Assembly: GCA_009921505.1 (NCBI GenBank)
Contig: RFXU01000004.1
Coordinates: 1 to 32,008, forward strand
DNA length: 32,008 nucleotides
Origin: Flavobacteriaceae bacterium
GTDB taxonomy: Bacteria > Bacteroidota > Bacteroidia > Flavobacteriales > Flavobacteriaceae
Reading direction: 5' to 3'
In this document: positions 14,558-23,657 of the stretch, one piece after another
How positions within the stretch are numbered: position 1 is the first letter of the stretch
How the letters are laid out: each line of letters opens with the position of its first letter
Notes under the pieces: generated by a model
Seen by the model: the letters and a program-made list of their open reading frames with translations, nothing else
Database searches by the model: none
Told to the model about the DNA's origin: nothing
Made by a program: the position numbers and the translations under genes

Positions 14558-16201
14558 TTCATAGACGTTCTCTCCGTCAATATAGGTTTTTAGCACCTTA
14601 ATTTCCGCAAGTTCCTCTAAGGGACATGTTAATGGATTTCGATCTAAGAGGATAAAATCTGCATCCTTCCCAGATTGAAGACTTCCTCTTTGATTTTCAC
14701 TAAAGTTTGCGAAAGCCGCCCAAAGGGTCATTCCTTTTAGGGCTTGTTCTCTAGTAATCCCCTCGTTAGGATAAAATCCTGATTCCGGGTACCCTGAGCT
14801 GTCTCTGCGGTAAACTGCCGAGGACAAGGTTAGCATAGGATTGACATATTCAACTGGAAAATCAGTGCCAAGAGCAAGTATTCCAGCGTGTGCCAGCAGC
14901 GAATTATAGGCATAAGCCCCTTTCATCCTACCTTCCCCCAAGCGCTCTTGGACCCAATACATATCACTAGTGGCATGGGTCGGTTGCACTGATGGAATGA
15001 TATTTTTTGAAAATACCTTAAAATATTCAGGGGGAACAACTTGAGCGTGTTCAATGCGCCAACGAACATTTTCGTCATGAGCCTTTGTATGCGTGGCCAG
15101 AGCCTCTTGATAAACCCGAAGCACTGAAACATTGGCTGAGTCCCCTATCGCGTGGGTATTGACCTGAAAGCCCGCTCTAAGTGCGCGATCAGCCAAAACC
15201 TCTAATTCATCCATTGGAGTGATAATTGCCCCAAAATGATCAGGATCATCACTGTATGGTGCTCTAAGGGCTGCTCCGCGAGACCCCAAGGCCCCGTCTG
15301 CATACACTTTGATGGCACCTACTCTTAATCGGTGTTTCACCATCGGTCCTTGATCCAAATAATAACTTACATCAGGCTCAATGTTCGAAACCATGGCATC
15401 AATTTTCATTTTGAATTCTCCTGCCTGCTGCAAACTATCAATAAGTTCGATAATCGGTCTTCTGAGTCCTGCGTCATGCACGCCCGTAAGTCCCATAGAA
15501 AAACAATACTCCTGAGCCGACTTTAAAGCCAGGGAAGAAATCTCAATGGTTGGTTCAGGAACTAACTCAAAGACGCGATCACAAGGGGCATCTACTAAGA
15601 TTCCAGTAGGATTTCCTCCCGCATCCCCCATAATCATACCTCCTGGAACAGGCCCCGATCGATTAATACCTGCCATGTTCAATGCCTTTGAATTGACCCA
15701 CAGGGCATGGCCATCGACACGTTGCAAGGCTACAGGTACCTCGGGAAATACGGCGTCCAAATCCTCTTTTGTGGGATAAGACTGATCGATCCAGTCATTT
15801 TGATCCCAGCCGCGCGCTACAATAAACTCAGCATTTTGATACGGCACAAAATCAGAAATTCGCTTTATGACCTCCTCTTTAGACCTTGTTCCCCTTAGAT
15901 CGACCTCTTGAAGTCCCAAGCCCAACTGATAAAAATGCGCATGGGCATCTATGATCCCGGGCATAATCACTTTGGTTTGAGCATTTAAAAGCTTACTGGA
16001 CTCATATCGATTAAATACTTGCTCGTCGGATCCAGTATAAAGAATCTTTCCTTGATCAACCGCAAAGGCCTGCGCTTCGGGAGCATTATCGTCTAAGGTG
16101 ATGACATGAGCATTAAAGACAATTAAATCAACCTCCTGTTTTTTTTGACATCCAAAAACTATAAACGAAGCAATACAAATTCCTAAAATTCGAATAATCA
16201 T
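14552..16201 (-). CDS. YtcJ-like amidohydrolase lipoprotein
   Basis: A metal-dependent hydrolase of the amidohydrolase 3 family. From the ATG at 16201 (MIIRILGICIASFIVFGC) a lipobox gives C18, so it is envelope-bound. The metal-binding HxH is IDAHAHF (H87 and H89). Further motifs: RGWDQNDW, QRVDGHALWVNS, VHDAG, INTHAIGDSA, WRIEHAQV and a late LGTDFPVE, which are the usual amidohydrolase ligand blocks. The substrate class is uncharacterised (imides or N-acyl compounds). It runs tail to tail with the metalloprotease gene, overlapping by six bases. Confidence 0.85.
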   Translation of the reverse strand: MIIRILGICIASFIVFGCQKKQEVDLIVFNAHVITLDDNAPEAQAFAVDQGKILYTGSDEQVFNRYESSKLLNAQTKVIMPGIIDAHAHFYQLGLGLQEVDLRGTRSKEEVIKRISDFVPYQNAEFIVARGWDQNDWIDQSYPTKEDLDAVFPEVPVALQRVDGHALWVNSKALNMAGINRSGPVPGGMIMGDAGGNPTGILVDAPCDRVFELVPEPTIEISSLALKSAQEYCFSMGLTGVHDAGLRRPIIELIDSLQQAGEFKMKIDAMVSNIEPDVSYYLDQGPMVKHRLRVGAIKVYADGALGSRGAALRAPYSDDPDHFGAIITPMDELEVLADRALRAGFQVNTHAIGDSANVSVLRVYQEALATHTKAHDENVRWRIEHAQVVPPEYFKVFSKNIIPSVQPTHATSDMYWVQERLGEGRMKGAYAYNSLLAHAGILALGTDFPVEYVNPMLTLSSAVYRRDSSGYPESGFYPNEGITREQALKGMTLWAAFANFSENQRGSLQSGKDADFILLDRNPLTCPLEELAEIKVLKTYIDGENVYEL

Positions 16202-16220
16202 AAGCCAATTTTGAACTAAA

Positions 16221-16258
16221 GATAAAAAAAGCACCCCACTTTCATGAGGTGCTTTAGT
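16221..16258 (-). terminator. Intrinsic terminator of the TPR/barrel operon
   Basis: On the minus strand AAAGCACCTCA and TGGGGTGCTTT form an 11-base stem with one G-U pair, a six-base loop and a T-run (GCTTTTTTTATC). It lies about 75 bases past the barrel protein's stop codon and just upstream of the amidohydrolase start. Confidence 0.85.
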
Positions 16259-16331
16259 TATTAAACCCTAAACTTAACGAATCACTTTTTTAAGTCATTA
16301 AAAAGACGTTCAAGGTTCCATTTGGTTGCGT

Positions 16332-18083
16332 TTAAAAGGCATTAAAATTATATTGGAGCCCAAGATTAACGCGTACGCCCTGTATCGGATAATTGGCCCA
16401 TAGGCCGTTACTTTGATTCAAAAGGTTAATCCCTGAAATCGTGGCGCTGAAATTTTTTGTGAGCGCGTAATTTAAATGTAATTGGGTATCAATAAAGCCT
16501 TCGACCGTTTCTGCAGAAATTTGATCAGCCCACATGAACTGTTCTTTTCTTGGGCCATAACCTAATAATTTGGCGGTAAGTAATAACTGCTGGTTCACGT
16601 GAAAAGTCCCAGAACCGCCAAAGCTGAATCCTGGAATATTCCAAGGCTCTGAATTATTTTCAGGACGGTTATCAATCATTGCGGCATCTAAGGCAATATC
16701 CCATTGCTGTGACAGTCGTCCATTAATTTTTGCGGTAATTTTTAATTCATTTCCACGGTCATAATTCACAGCAAAACTATTGCCATTATCATAAGCAAAA
16801 GAACTTTGTTCACCAGACCATGGTCGACTGATAAAATAAGCCTGATTTTCAAAATTTCGGAATTCAGCATCGAGGTTGTACTGCCACAAGTCAGTTATCG
16901 CTCCATTAATTCCAAAACGAATAATCTGTTTGTCAATTTGCGGCTGCAGTCCCGCACCCGGAGCGAGAAAAGCTTGGATATTGACCAAAGAATTTGTCTC
17001 GTATTGTTTGTACTGGCCACTGAAACTCAAACTGGCTTCAAGACTTCGTCCCAATAAAGGGTAATTTAATTCGATCTTTGGAAAAAGCCGCAAAGTATTG
17101 TTGCTTGTTCCATTGTGTCCCCAACCTTTAGCGCCCACATTGACCATCAAATCGCCAAAATCCAATTCTGTCTGGACCCCCAATTCAGCGTTGAGCGCAT
17201 TGTAATCTTGAGTGGTAATTTGGGGATCATCAAAACTGAACCTCGTGCTCAAATAGGAAATATTCCCCGAAAACGATATAATTCGCTTAGCCCAAATTAA
17301 TTCCGCGTTTGAGGATGACGCAACACTCCATTCATTGACCCCATAACGATCGGAAAAAAATGAGAGCTCACTATCAAGGCCAGTAAACCAGCCCCCATTA
17401 GAACCTAACCGATGACGCAAAGCTGCCTTCTGATACGTTTGTCCATAGTCATTATTCAATGATTGATCCAGGCTCAAGGTATCCGGAACCCCATACCATT
17501 GCACGGCCGAACGATTTAACGATAGTGTCAGGGTTGACGGGCGATCTTGTAACTCGGTCCGCCATTGAGCCCTCAAACCACTTTTAGCCCAATCCGTAGG
17601 TAAAGTGACGCCCTTAATTGCTCCATTGAGTTGTTGATGGTCAAAAGCAAGGTTCAAATAGGACGCACGACTGAATTCCCGATTTACAAAACCTTCTAAT
17701 CCAGCTGAGGAGCGCGTACCCAGCCAAGCCCGCAAATAATTGGGCAACGGTCTGGGTGTAATTTCTTTTTCAGGCCCCTGAGCGCGCAATACAGCAGGTA
17801 ACTCAGAAGGACTTAAATCAAAATTTTCATGAATATAGGCAAACTCTTGTCTGGATTCCTGTACTGCTTCTCTCGCCAAGTCCCATTTGGTTTTCGGGCG
17901 TAAATTAATTGAGGGCGTATAGGATTTAACCACATCAACGACCTCTGTAGCAACGCCTGTGCTGTCTGCAGTGTTCTGTGCCTGGACTTCGCCGCTTACA
18001 AGTGCAAACAAAATAAGGGTTAAGGTCAATTTTTGTCTGCGCACAATTCCTTGAATAATTTGATCTGTCAGCGCCTTAATCAT
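16332..18083 (-). CDS. Outer-membrane beta-barrel, plugless TonB-receptor-like
   Basis: A 583-residue outer-membrane protein. It starts at the ATG at 18083 (MIKALTDQIIQGIVRRQK, hydrophobic, then VQAQ), preferred over the longer ORF start at 18194. It has a short N-terminal region (EVVDVVKSYTPSINLRP) and many amphipathic beta strands, ending in aromatic QYNFNAF. Such proteins are called TonB-dependent receptors, but no plug domain or TonB box is visible. The start overlaps the upstream TPR stop by eight bases, so translation is probably coupled, and a terminator follows at 16221-16258. It is probably an assembly or transport partner of the TPR protein. The pairing is common in flavobacteria but the function is unknown. 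Confidence 0.75.
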   Translation of the reverse strand: MIKALTDQIIQGIVRRQKLTLTLILFALVSGEVQAQNTADSTGVATEVVDVVKSYTPSINLRPKTKWDLAREAVQESRQEFAYIHENFDLSPSELPAVLRAQGPEKEITPRPLPNYLRAWLGTRSSAGLEGFVNREFSRASYLNLAFDHQQLNGAIKGVTLPTDWAKSGLRAQWRTELQDRPSTLTLSLNRSAVQWYGVPDTLSLDQSLNNDYGQTYQKAALRHRLGSNGGWFTGLDSELSFFSDRYGVNEWSVASSSNAELIWAKRIISFSGNISYLSTRFSFDDPQITTQDYNALNAELGVQTELDFGDLMVNVGAKGWGHNGTSNNTLRLFPKIELNYPLLGRSLEASLSFSGQYKQYETNSLVNIQAFLAPGAGLQPQIDKQIIRFGINGAITDLWQYNLDAEFRNFENQAYFISRPWSGEQSSFAYDNGNSFAVNYDRGNELKITAKINGRLSQQWDIALDAAMIDNRPENNSEPWNIPGFSFGGSGTFHVNQQLLLTAKLLGYGPRKEQFMWADQISAETVEGFIDTQLHLNYALTKNFSATISGINLLNQSNGLWANYPIQGVRVNLGLQYNFNAF

Positions 18084-20952
18084 TTTGTTCTTTTTGATTA
18101 TTATCCTTTGGATCATTTGACGAAGGCTCTTTGGTGCTATCCATTTCTGAGGCCCCTGCACTATTTTCAGGTTCCTGAGCGTTTTTTGATTCATCCATTT
18201 TTTCCAAGCGCTCCGCAGCCTCTTGCTGTAGCTCTGGAAAGTCCTGCATATTGTCCCGAATATTTTCTAAAATAAATCGCGCCTGAAATGGATCGGATAA
18301 GGCTTCAAAATTCTTGGCCATAAGCATCAATCCACGAGCACCATATACCATATAATTCGCATAATTCTGAGCCAGATTTTGAATCTGTTCATTGGACCTT
18401 GAATAGTCTTGATCCAAATGAGCAAAATAGGCCTGGGCAAAATTCAATTGAGCCCCATATTGCCCTTTTGCAAAATCGTCCATATCCTTGTATTGCTCAC
18501 GAGCCAAATCAAATTCTTTTAATTCAAAATAACTCCACGCACTGATCAGCCGCGCCTGAGTAAGTAATGGGTCTTGGGTGTTATTGGACAAATGCGTGGT
18601 TAGATCATTCGTATAATGTATGGCCTGTTGCCACCGCGATTGATCACTCATCATTTGCATTAAATTACTCAAGGCAAATGTGCGCTGATCCGCATCTAAG
18701 GGTTGAGTCAAAAGTTTGATCAGTGACAATTCCGCCTCGGCAAATTCTTGATTTGAAAGATAATGGCGGGAGACGCGAATTAAAGTGGGAATAATAAAAG
18801 ATGGATTTTCATCAGCGGCGATCACAAAATCGGCATGTAAAAGTGCTTTTGTAACCTCTTGTTGGCGCCAATAAATCTCTGATAAAATATAATGTGCCTC
18901 CAAGGCATATCGTCCTTGGGTATAATTTTCCAAATACGCTTCAAATCGTTCAACAGACAAGGCATCATTTTGCGCAGCATATGCTTGTTTAGCGGACTCA
19001 AATGAAGCCTGATCCAGTGCGGCCTGATCAATTGAAATAAAATCGAGTTCATCGACCCATGCCCCATATTCCTGAACGCGCCCCAGAGAAATAAAGGTAT
19101 TTCTCGCAGACTGCACCGCAGAGATTGCCTCCTGCGTTCCAGGATATAAATTCACCACAGACTTAAAATAATTTAAAGCCGGTTCAAATTCACTATTGTT
19201 ATCCGCAATTAACCCAAGGTTTAAGTAAGCTGAAGCCACCAGCGGACTATTTTTTTGTTCTGAAATGAGCTGAGTGTACTGGGCTTTAGCCTCTGCAATT
19301 TTATCCAAACTGACATAAGCACTGCCCAAACTTAAATACACCCGATCACGATAAACTGAATTGGGATAAGTCTTTAAAAATTTGACTAATCGCTCGGTCT
19401 TTGCCTCTAACCCTTGAGTGAAGGAAAGGCACATCGCGGCCTGAAAATCAGCGTAATCCTCGTTTACCCCTCCATTATCAAGAACCCTATTATACTGGGC
19501 TAAAGCTTGCTTATAATCCTTTGACGCAAAATAACAATCGGCCAGATTAAGCCGCGCTTCATTTTCCTTGGCAATGGGCTTGGGTTGTTTGAGATAATTT
19601 AAAAAGCCCTCTTGAGCACGAGAATAATTTTTTAATGCCATGTATGCAAAGGCCTGTTCATAATGGAAAATAGACCATTCAGGAGCTTTTTTAAACGCCT
19701 GAGAATCCATTAATTTATCGAACGTTGAAAGGGCACTTTCAAAGGCACCGGACTCCCCAAAAATGACGCCAGACCAGAACATGGCTTGACCGCCAATCAA
19801 AGAATTGGATTTAATTTTTTGGGCTAGTTGAAATGAGTTTTGCGCGGCTAAAGAAAGACCTTGATCGTACTGTTGACGACCTTTCAAAAAATACGCCCGC
19901 TGCAAAGCACTTTGACGTTCATCACCCATTACTTTGTCCGATAAAAGTGAAGGGGCGCTGAGATAGGCAATAACCTGATCGTAATCCTCACTCTCTAACA
20001 GTGTACTCAGCCACCATTGCTCTACTTCACCGCGCTTAGGGTCCTGAGGATATCTGTTTATAAAAGACTCAAGAACATCTGGAACAGAAGTATAACTCAA
20101 TCTTAAGTCATAAGTGAGCTTTGCATATTGGTAATACGCCTTGGGGGTAAATGGTCGCTCATCTGGGGTTTCACAGGCCTTTTTATAAGCATTTAACGCC
20201 TCCGTTTTTTGATCAAGAGCGAGATAAGCCCCGGCCAAGACATAAGCCACATCTTGAGCGAGTAGCCCCTCGGCTTGAACATTGGACAAGACGGCGATAG
20301 CCTTTTCATTCTGTCCAAGGGTTGAATAGGCTTGCCCCAAATAAAACTGATTTTCAAGGTGTTCCTCACTCTGTTTTTGTCGCGATGGTTTATCCACCGC
20401 CTCTTCCAGGTAATTTACTGCAATGGCATGGGCGCCCATTTGTGCATATGCGCGACCCACAATCCCATTTAAAGAACCTTGATTGATATTTCTTTTGTCT
20501 CCAGAAATCTGGATTGCGTCCAAAGCGCGAATCCCCCATGCGGCAGCTTGTTCGAAATTACTGGTGCGAAACGAAAGGTCAGCCATCAGCCCCCAAACTT
20601 CGAGCTCGTCTCGCTGCTCAAGGGCAATTCGATCCAATTTTTCCAGGGCCTGTTGCCATTTTTTATTCTGGTAATCAATATAAGCACTGTAATACAGTGC
20701 TCTGGAACCATAATTAGGACTACTTTCTAATGGCCCAAAAAAACGTTTTGCTTCTGAGAAATTACCGAGTTTGAAATGAGCATAAGCGATTTCAAATTCA
20801 TGTTGATCTGTAAGCGCCTGAAAACCCTCAGCCTCTTTATACCAGGCAAGTGCATTAGCATACTGGCCTTTAGTAAAATAATAATGACCCACGGTGGTAT
20901 AGGCACGCTTGACTTCTGGTGCGCTAGGATATTCCCGAACAAATCGTTTCAT
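18076..20952 (-). CDS. Large tetratricopeptide-repeat protein, apparently 5'-truncated
   Basis: A 958-residue protein made of many TPRs, such as HYYFTKGQYANALAWYKEAE (about 23-42), YAQMGAHAIAVNYLEEA and FELKEFDLAREQYKDM. It ends in an acidic, low-complexity tail (about 912-958). Flavobacterial relatives have a signal peptide and roughly 80 more residues before the segment that aligns with MKRFVREYPSAP. Here the frame is closed by TGA five codons upstream, at 20965-20967. It may be N-terminally truncated and unable to be exported, or it may begin from a different start. It is coupled to the barrel gene downstream. Its role is probably as an envelope TPR scaffold. Confidence 0.8.
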   Translation of the reverse strand: MKRFVREYPSAPEVKRAYTTVGHYYFTKGQYANALAWYKEAEGFQALTDQHEFEIAYAHFKLGNFSEAKRFFGPLESSPNYGSRALYYSAYIDYQNKKWQQALEKLDRIALEQRDELEVWGLMADLSFRTSNFEQAAAWGIRALDAIQISGDKRNINQGSLNGIVGRAYAQMGAHAIAVNYLEEAVDKPSRQKQSEEHLENQFYLGQAYSTLGQNEKAIAVLSNVQAEGLLAQDVAYVLAGAYLALDQKTEALNAYKKACETPDERPFTPKAYYQYAKLTYDLRLSYTSVPDVLESFINRYPQDPKRGEVEQWWLSTLLESEDYDQVIAYLSAPSLLSDKVMGDERQSALQRAYFLKGRQQYDQGLSLAAQNSFQLAQKIKSNSLIGGQAMFWSGVIFGESGAFESALSTFDKLMDSQAFKKAPEWSIFHYEQAFAYMALKNYSRAQEGFLNYLKQPKPIAKENEARLNLADCYFASKDYKQALAQYNRVLDNGGVNEDYADFQAAMCLSFTQGLEAKTERLVKFLKTYPNSVYRDRVYLSLGSAYVSLDKIAEAKAQYTQLISEQKNSPLVASAYLNLGLIADNNSEFEPALNYFKSVVNLYPGTQEAISAVQSARNTFISLGRVQEYGAWVDELDFISIDQAALDQASFESAKQAYAAQNDALSVERFEAYLENYTQGRYALEAHYILSEIYWRQQEVTKALLHADFVIAADENPSFIIPTLIRVSRHYLSNQEFAEAELSLIKLLTQPLDADQRTFALSNLMQMMSDQSRWQQAIHYTNDLTTHLSNNTQDPLLTQARLISAWSYFELKEFDLAREQYKDMDDFAKGQYGAQLNFAQAYFAHLDQDYSRSNEQIQNLAQNYANYMVYGARGLMLMAKNFEALSDPFQARFILENIRDNMQDFPELQQEAAERLEKMDESKNAQEPENSAGASEMDSTKEPSSNDPKDNNQKEQND

Positions 20953-20982
20953 GGCTCCATTGGCTCAGTAATCCTCAGTTTT

Positions 20983-21501
20983 ATGAAAAAAATTTTAGCA
21001 ATATATTTGGGCGTTTTGATCAGTGGATGTGGCTCCTCTGAATCCATATCAAGCCTTATCACGGTCAAAGATCAAAAAATTGGCATCGACACCAAAAATC
21101 CTGATGAATTGCTCACAGTCAATGGAAGTGTTCATGCTAAAGAGGTTCGAGTGGATCTCGATGGAGCACTGGCCCCTGATTATGTTTTTGATCAATATAA
21201 TGGAGCGGCGACACATCCAAATTACAGCCGCATGCCGATCGAAGAACTTCAGGCTTATGTTCAAAAGCACGGTCACTTGCCGGGGGTGCCGACCCATGAG
21301 GCGCTCAGTAGCAATGGCATGGATTTAAAGAAGTTTTCTTTAACCTTATTGGAAAAAATAGAGGAGCTCACGCTTTACTTGATCGAGCAGCAAAATCAAA
21401 TCAAAATTTTGCAAAACACCTTGGAAGTAACAGCCCAATCCCCATCATTCAATTCGACCGAAAAATCCAAAGATAATTCAGTGGAAAAAATAGAGAATTA
21501 A
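20983..21501 (+). CDS. Small lipoprotein with C-terminal fibre/S74-like domain
   Basis: A 172-residue lipoprotein starting MKKILAIYLGVLISGC (lipobox, C16). The rest resembles the short C-terminal domain of long flavobacterial fibre-like proteins: GIDTKNPDELLTVNGSVHAKEVRV (about 34-57), then DYVFD, MPIEELQAYVQKHGHLPGVP (about 84-103) and a coiled-coil KIEELTLYLIEQQNQIKIL (about 125-143). In most relatives this domain closes a protein many hundreds of residues long; here it stands alone. The start is at ATG 20983 rather than the in-frame ATG at 20776, because the latter would run through the TPR gene. It diverges from the truncated TPR gene 30 bases away. Confidence 0.7.
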   Translation: MKKILAIYLGVLISGCGSSESISSLITVKDQKIGIDTKNPDELLTVNGSVHAKEVRVDLDGALAPDYVFDQYNGAATHPNYSRMPIEELQAYVQKHGHLPGVPTHEALSSNGMDLKKFSLTLLEKIEELTLYLIEQQNQIKILQNTLEVTAQSPSFNSTEKSKDNSVEKIEN

Positions 21502-21552
21502 AAAACAGCGCGATCGAAATTTGTACCTTTAACCCTTATAAAAATCCAATCG

Positions 21553-22242
21553 ATGTCAAGCACTGTAGTTGATTTCAATAAAGCTAAAATCGTTCAACGC
21601 GATCAAGTAATTTTTGAGGCTATAGACTTAAAAATCGCTAAAGGAGAGTTCGTTTATTTAATTGGAAAAACTGGAAGCGGAAAAAGTAGTTTATTAAAAA
21701 CCCTTTATGGGGAATTACCATTAAATTCAGGGACAGGTCAGGTTGCCGGGTTCAATCTACTTGGATTAAAGGAGCGTCAAATCCCCGACTTACGAAGAAA
21801 GCTGGGGATTGTTTTTCAAGATTTTCAATTACTCAACGACCGAAACATCTACGAAAATTTGCGGTTTGTGCTCAAGGCAACCGGATGGACACAAGAAGCC
21901 CAAATTAGCCAGCGCATCGAAGAAGTCCTGAGCAGGGTTGGCATGAATGATCAAGGGCGCAAACTTCCTTATCAAATGTCGGGCGGAGAGCAGCAAAGAA
22001 TTGCTATCGCTAGAGCCTTACTCAATGACCCAGAACTGATTGTTGCGGATGAGCCCACAGGAAATCTCGACCCCCAAACCAGTATGGAGGTCATGACTTT
22101 GCTCAAGGACCTCAACAAAAATGGCAGAAGTATTCTTATGGCCACCCACGATTACGCCCTATTATTAAAGCACCCGTCTCGAACATTAAAATGCGAAGAC
22201 GGTAGAGTTTTTGAGGTTGTACAAAAAAAGCCTACGACATAA
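21553..22242 (+). CDS. ftsE: Cell division ABC ATPase FtsE
   Basis: A 229-residue ABC ATPase of the FtsE type. FtsE partners membrane FtsX to control peptidoglycan hydrolases at the septum. Motifs: Walker A GKTGSGKSS (38-46), Q-loop FQD (Q89), signature SGGEQQR (143-149), Walker B LIVADEP (162-168) and H199. LGIVFQDFQLLNDRNIYENL is a strong FtsE-type stretch. FtsX is not next door, as is common in Bacteroidota. The gene ends directly against the convergent subtilase stop codon with no gap and no terminator. Confidence 0.9.
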   Translation: MSSTVVDFNKAKIVQRDQVIFEAIDLKIAKGEFVYLIGKTGSGKSSLLKTLYGELPLNSGTGQVAGFNLLGLKERQIPDLRRKLGIVFQDFQLLNDRNIYENLRFVLKATGWTQEAQISQRIEEVLSRVGMNDQGRKLPYQMSGGEQQRIAIARALLNDPELIVADEPTGNLDPQTSMEVMTLLKDLNKNGRSILMATHDYALLLKHPSRTLKCEDGRVFEVVQKKPTT

Positions 22243-23589
22243 CTAGGGTCTTAACGTCAAGCTAGGATCAATGGACAACTTGATGCCCTGATTGTTTTCA
22301 GGGGCCAAGAGTGTTCCAGGTTTAAGTATGATTTGTTTTTTGGCGCGCAAAGTAAATTCCGACTGCTCTTTAAATTGAATGTCCTTTAAAATAACGACTC
22401 GATTATAGGCGGTAAGCTTTTGTCTCCATCGACTAAATTTTTGGTCTTTTAATACAGAAACCCCTTCCGCGTCATAAAGCGTCGAGACCAAGTCTAACGC
22501 GGCCCCGCTTTGAAGCATCCCTGCCCCGTAATGGCCCTTAAATGGAACATTGGCCTGGATATGATCAATACTTTTTGCCGTCAATTTTAAAATAGTTTCT
22601 ACCTCTTCGGCCCTCAACTCTGGGCGTAAAGAAAACATCAAGCCTATGGTTCCCGTAACCAAAGGAGCAGCGGTGGAAGTGCCTTGATAGGTGTTATAAC
22701 TCAAAATACCCTGGGTTACCCATTGGCTATAACGCATCACCCCAACTGTTGGTGCGAGTAGATCTACTGCACTATTTAAGGTCGCAGTGGATTGGGGATA
22801 AATTCGAAATTCAGGACCTGATTTTTTATGATTAATTTCGGCGGTACGCCCCACCATACCCCACATATTTTCGACGTAAGGCTTGCCGCTTTCTTCATAC
22901 TTGAGCGCCTTGTGCCAATCATGGTGTTGGTACATTACCGACGAAACCGAAATCACTCCATCATATGATGCAGGATAATATTTTTTTTGACCTTTATTAA
23001 TTCCCCAGTTTTGATTGCCCGCGCCAGCCACCACCACCACACCGCGTTCGAGCAGAAGGTTAATCACTTCTTGACCCCGCTCTGTGGCGATTGAACTGAC
23101 CCAACTGCAATTGATGACTTTTGCCCCCGCATCAGCCAGTTCCAGTAACATTTCCATATTGGGGTTACCGTAATTCGTGGTCACCAGACCACAATCATAA
23201 CATACCCCTGGAATACCAAAATCATTATCCCCCTGCGCCACGGCTATTGCAGCGACCCCCATTCCATGGCCATTTTGAAAGTCGACTGCTCTAAGAACCC
23301 GAGTCTTTCCGGCAAAATCCTTTTGAAGTGGGTCTACCTGGGCATCCGAGAGTCCGACAATAACTTTTGGATTTCCGGTGGTATATTGCCAGGCCTGAGT
23401 AACCCCAATGGCTTTGTAATAACTCAAATCCATGGTGTCTACAATCTGACCCGCAGCATCGCGCAAAAAGTAAAAATCATTGGGTAAGAAATTTTTCTTT
23501 GCAGGGTTTTGACCAGACACGCCTTGACAAAGCAAAAAAAACAACAGTGAAATATAATATTGTCGCGACACGGCGTTAAGCAATAGCAT
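22243..23589 (-). CDS. Secreted subtilisin-like serine protease (S8)
   Basis: A 448-residue subtilase with signal peptide MLLLNAVSRQYYISLLFFLLCQGVSGQ. The catalytic triad is D82 (LSDAQVD), H108 (NGHGMGVAAIA) and S305 (GTSTAAPLVTG), with oxyanion N192 (AGAGNQN). The Asp motif reads LSDAQVD instead of the common ID[ST]GVD, and SWVSS replaces SWG. There is no clear propeptide; residues 28-60 are too short. A ~75-residue C-terminal segment follows the catalytic domain and ends at LTLRP. It is likely a periplasmic or secreted protease of a flavobacterial S8 subgroup. It lies tail to tail with ftsE. Confidence 0.88.
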   Translation of the reverse strand: MLLLNAVSRQYYISLLFFLLCQGVSGQNPAKKNFLPNDFYFLRDAAGQIVDTMDLSYYKAIGVTQAWQYTTGNPKVIVGLSDAQVDPLQKDFAGKTRVLRAVDFQNGHGMGVAAIAVAQGDNDFGIPGVCYDCGLVTTNYGNPNMEMLLELADAGAKVINCSWVSSIATERGQEVINLLLERGVVVVAGAGNQNWGINKGQKKYYPASYDGVISVSSVMYQHHDWHKALKYEESGKPYVENMWGMVGRTAEINHKKSGPEFRIYPQSTATLNSAVDLLAPTVGVMRYSQWVTQGILSYNTYQGTSTAAPLVTGTIGLMFSLRPELRAEEVETILKLTAKSIDHIQANVPFKGHYGAGMLQSGAALDLVSTLYDAEGVSVLKDQKFSRWRQKLTAYNRVVILKDIQFKEQSEFTLRAKKQIILKPGTLLAPENNQGIKLSIDPSLTLRP

Positions 23590-23657
23590 AATCGAATGTA
23601 ATAAAAAGTCGTGTCAGTACATGACGAAAATCGTAAATTAGCCATGATTACGCCAAG

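Noticed and set aside
21516-21523. GAAATTTG as a -7 promoter element for ftsE
   Set aside because: One mismatch to the consensus and no TTTG or TTG at the right distance upstream.
23600-23640. Inverted repeat around GTCAGTACATGAC between the subtilase and GT2 genes as an operator
   Set aside because: Only four bases pair cleanly; too short to support.
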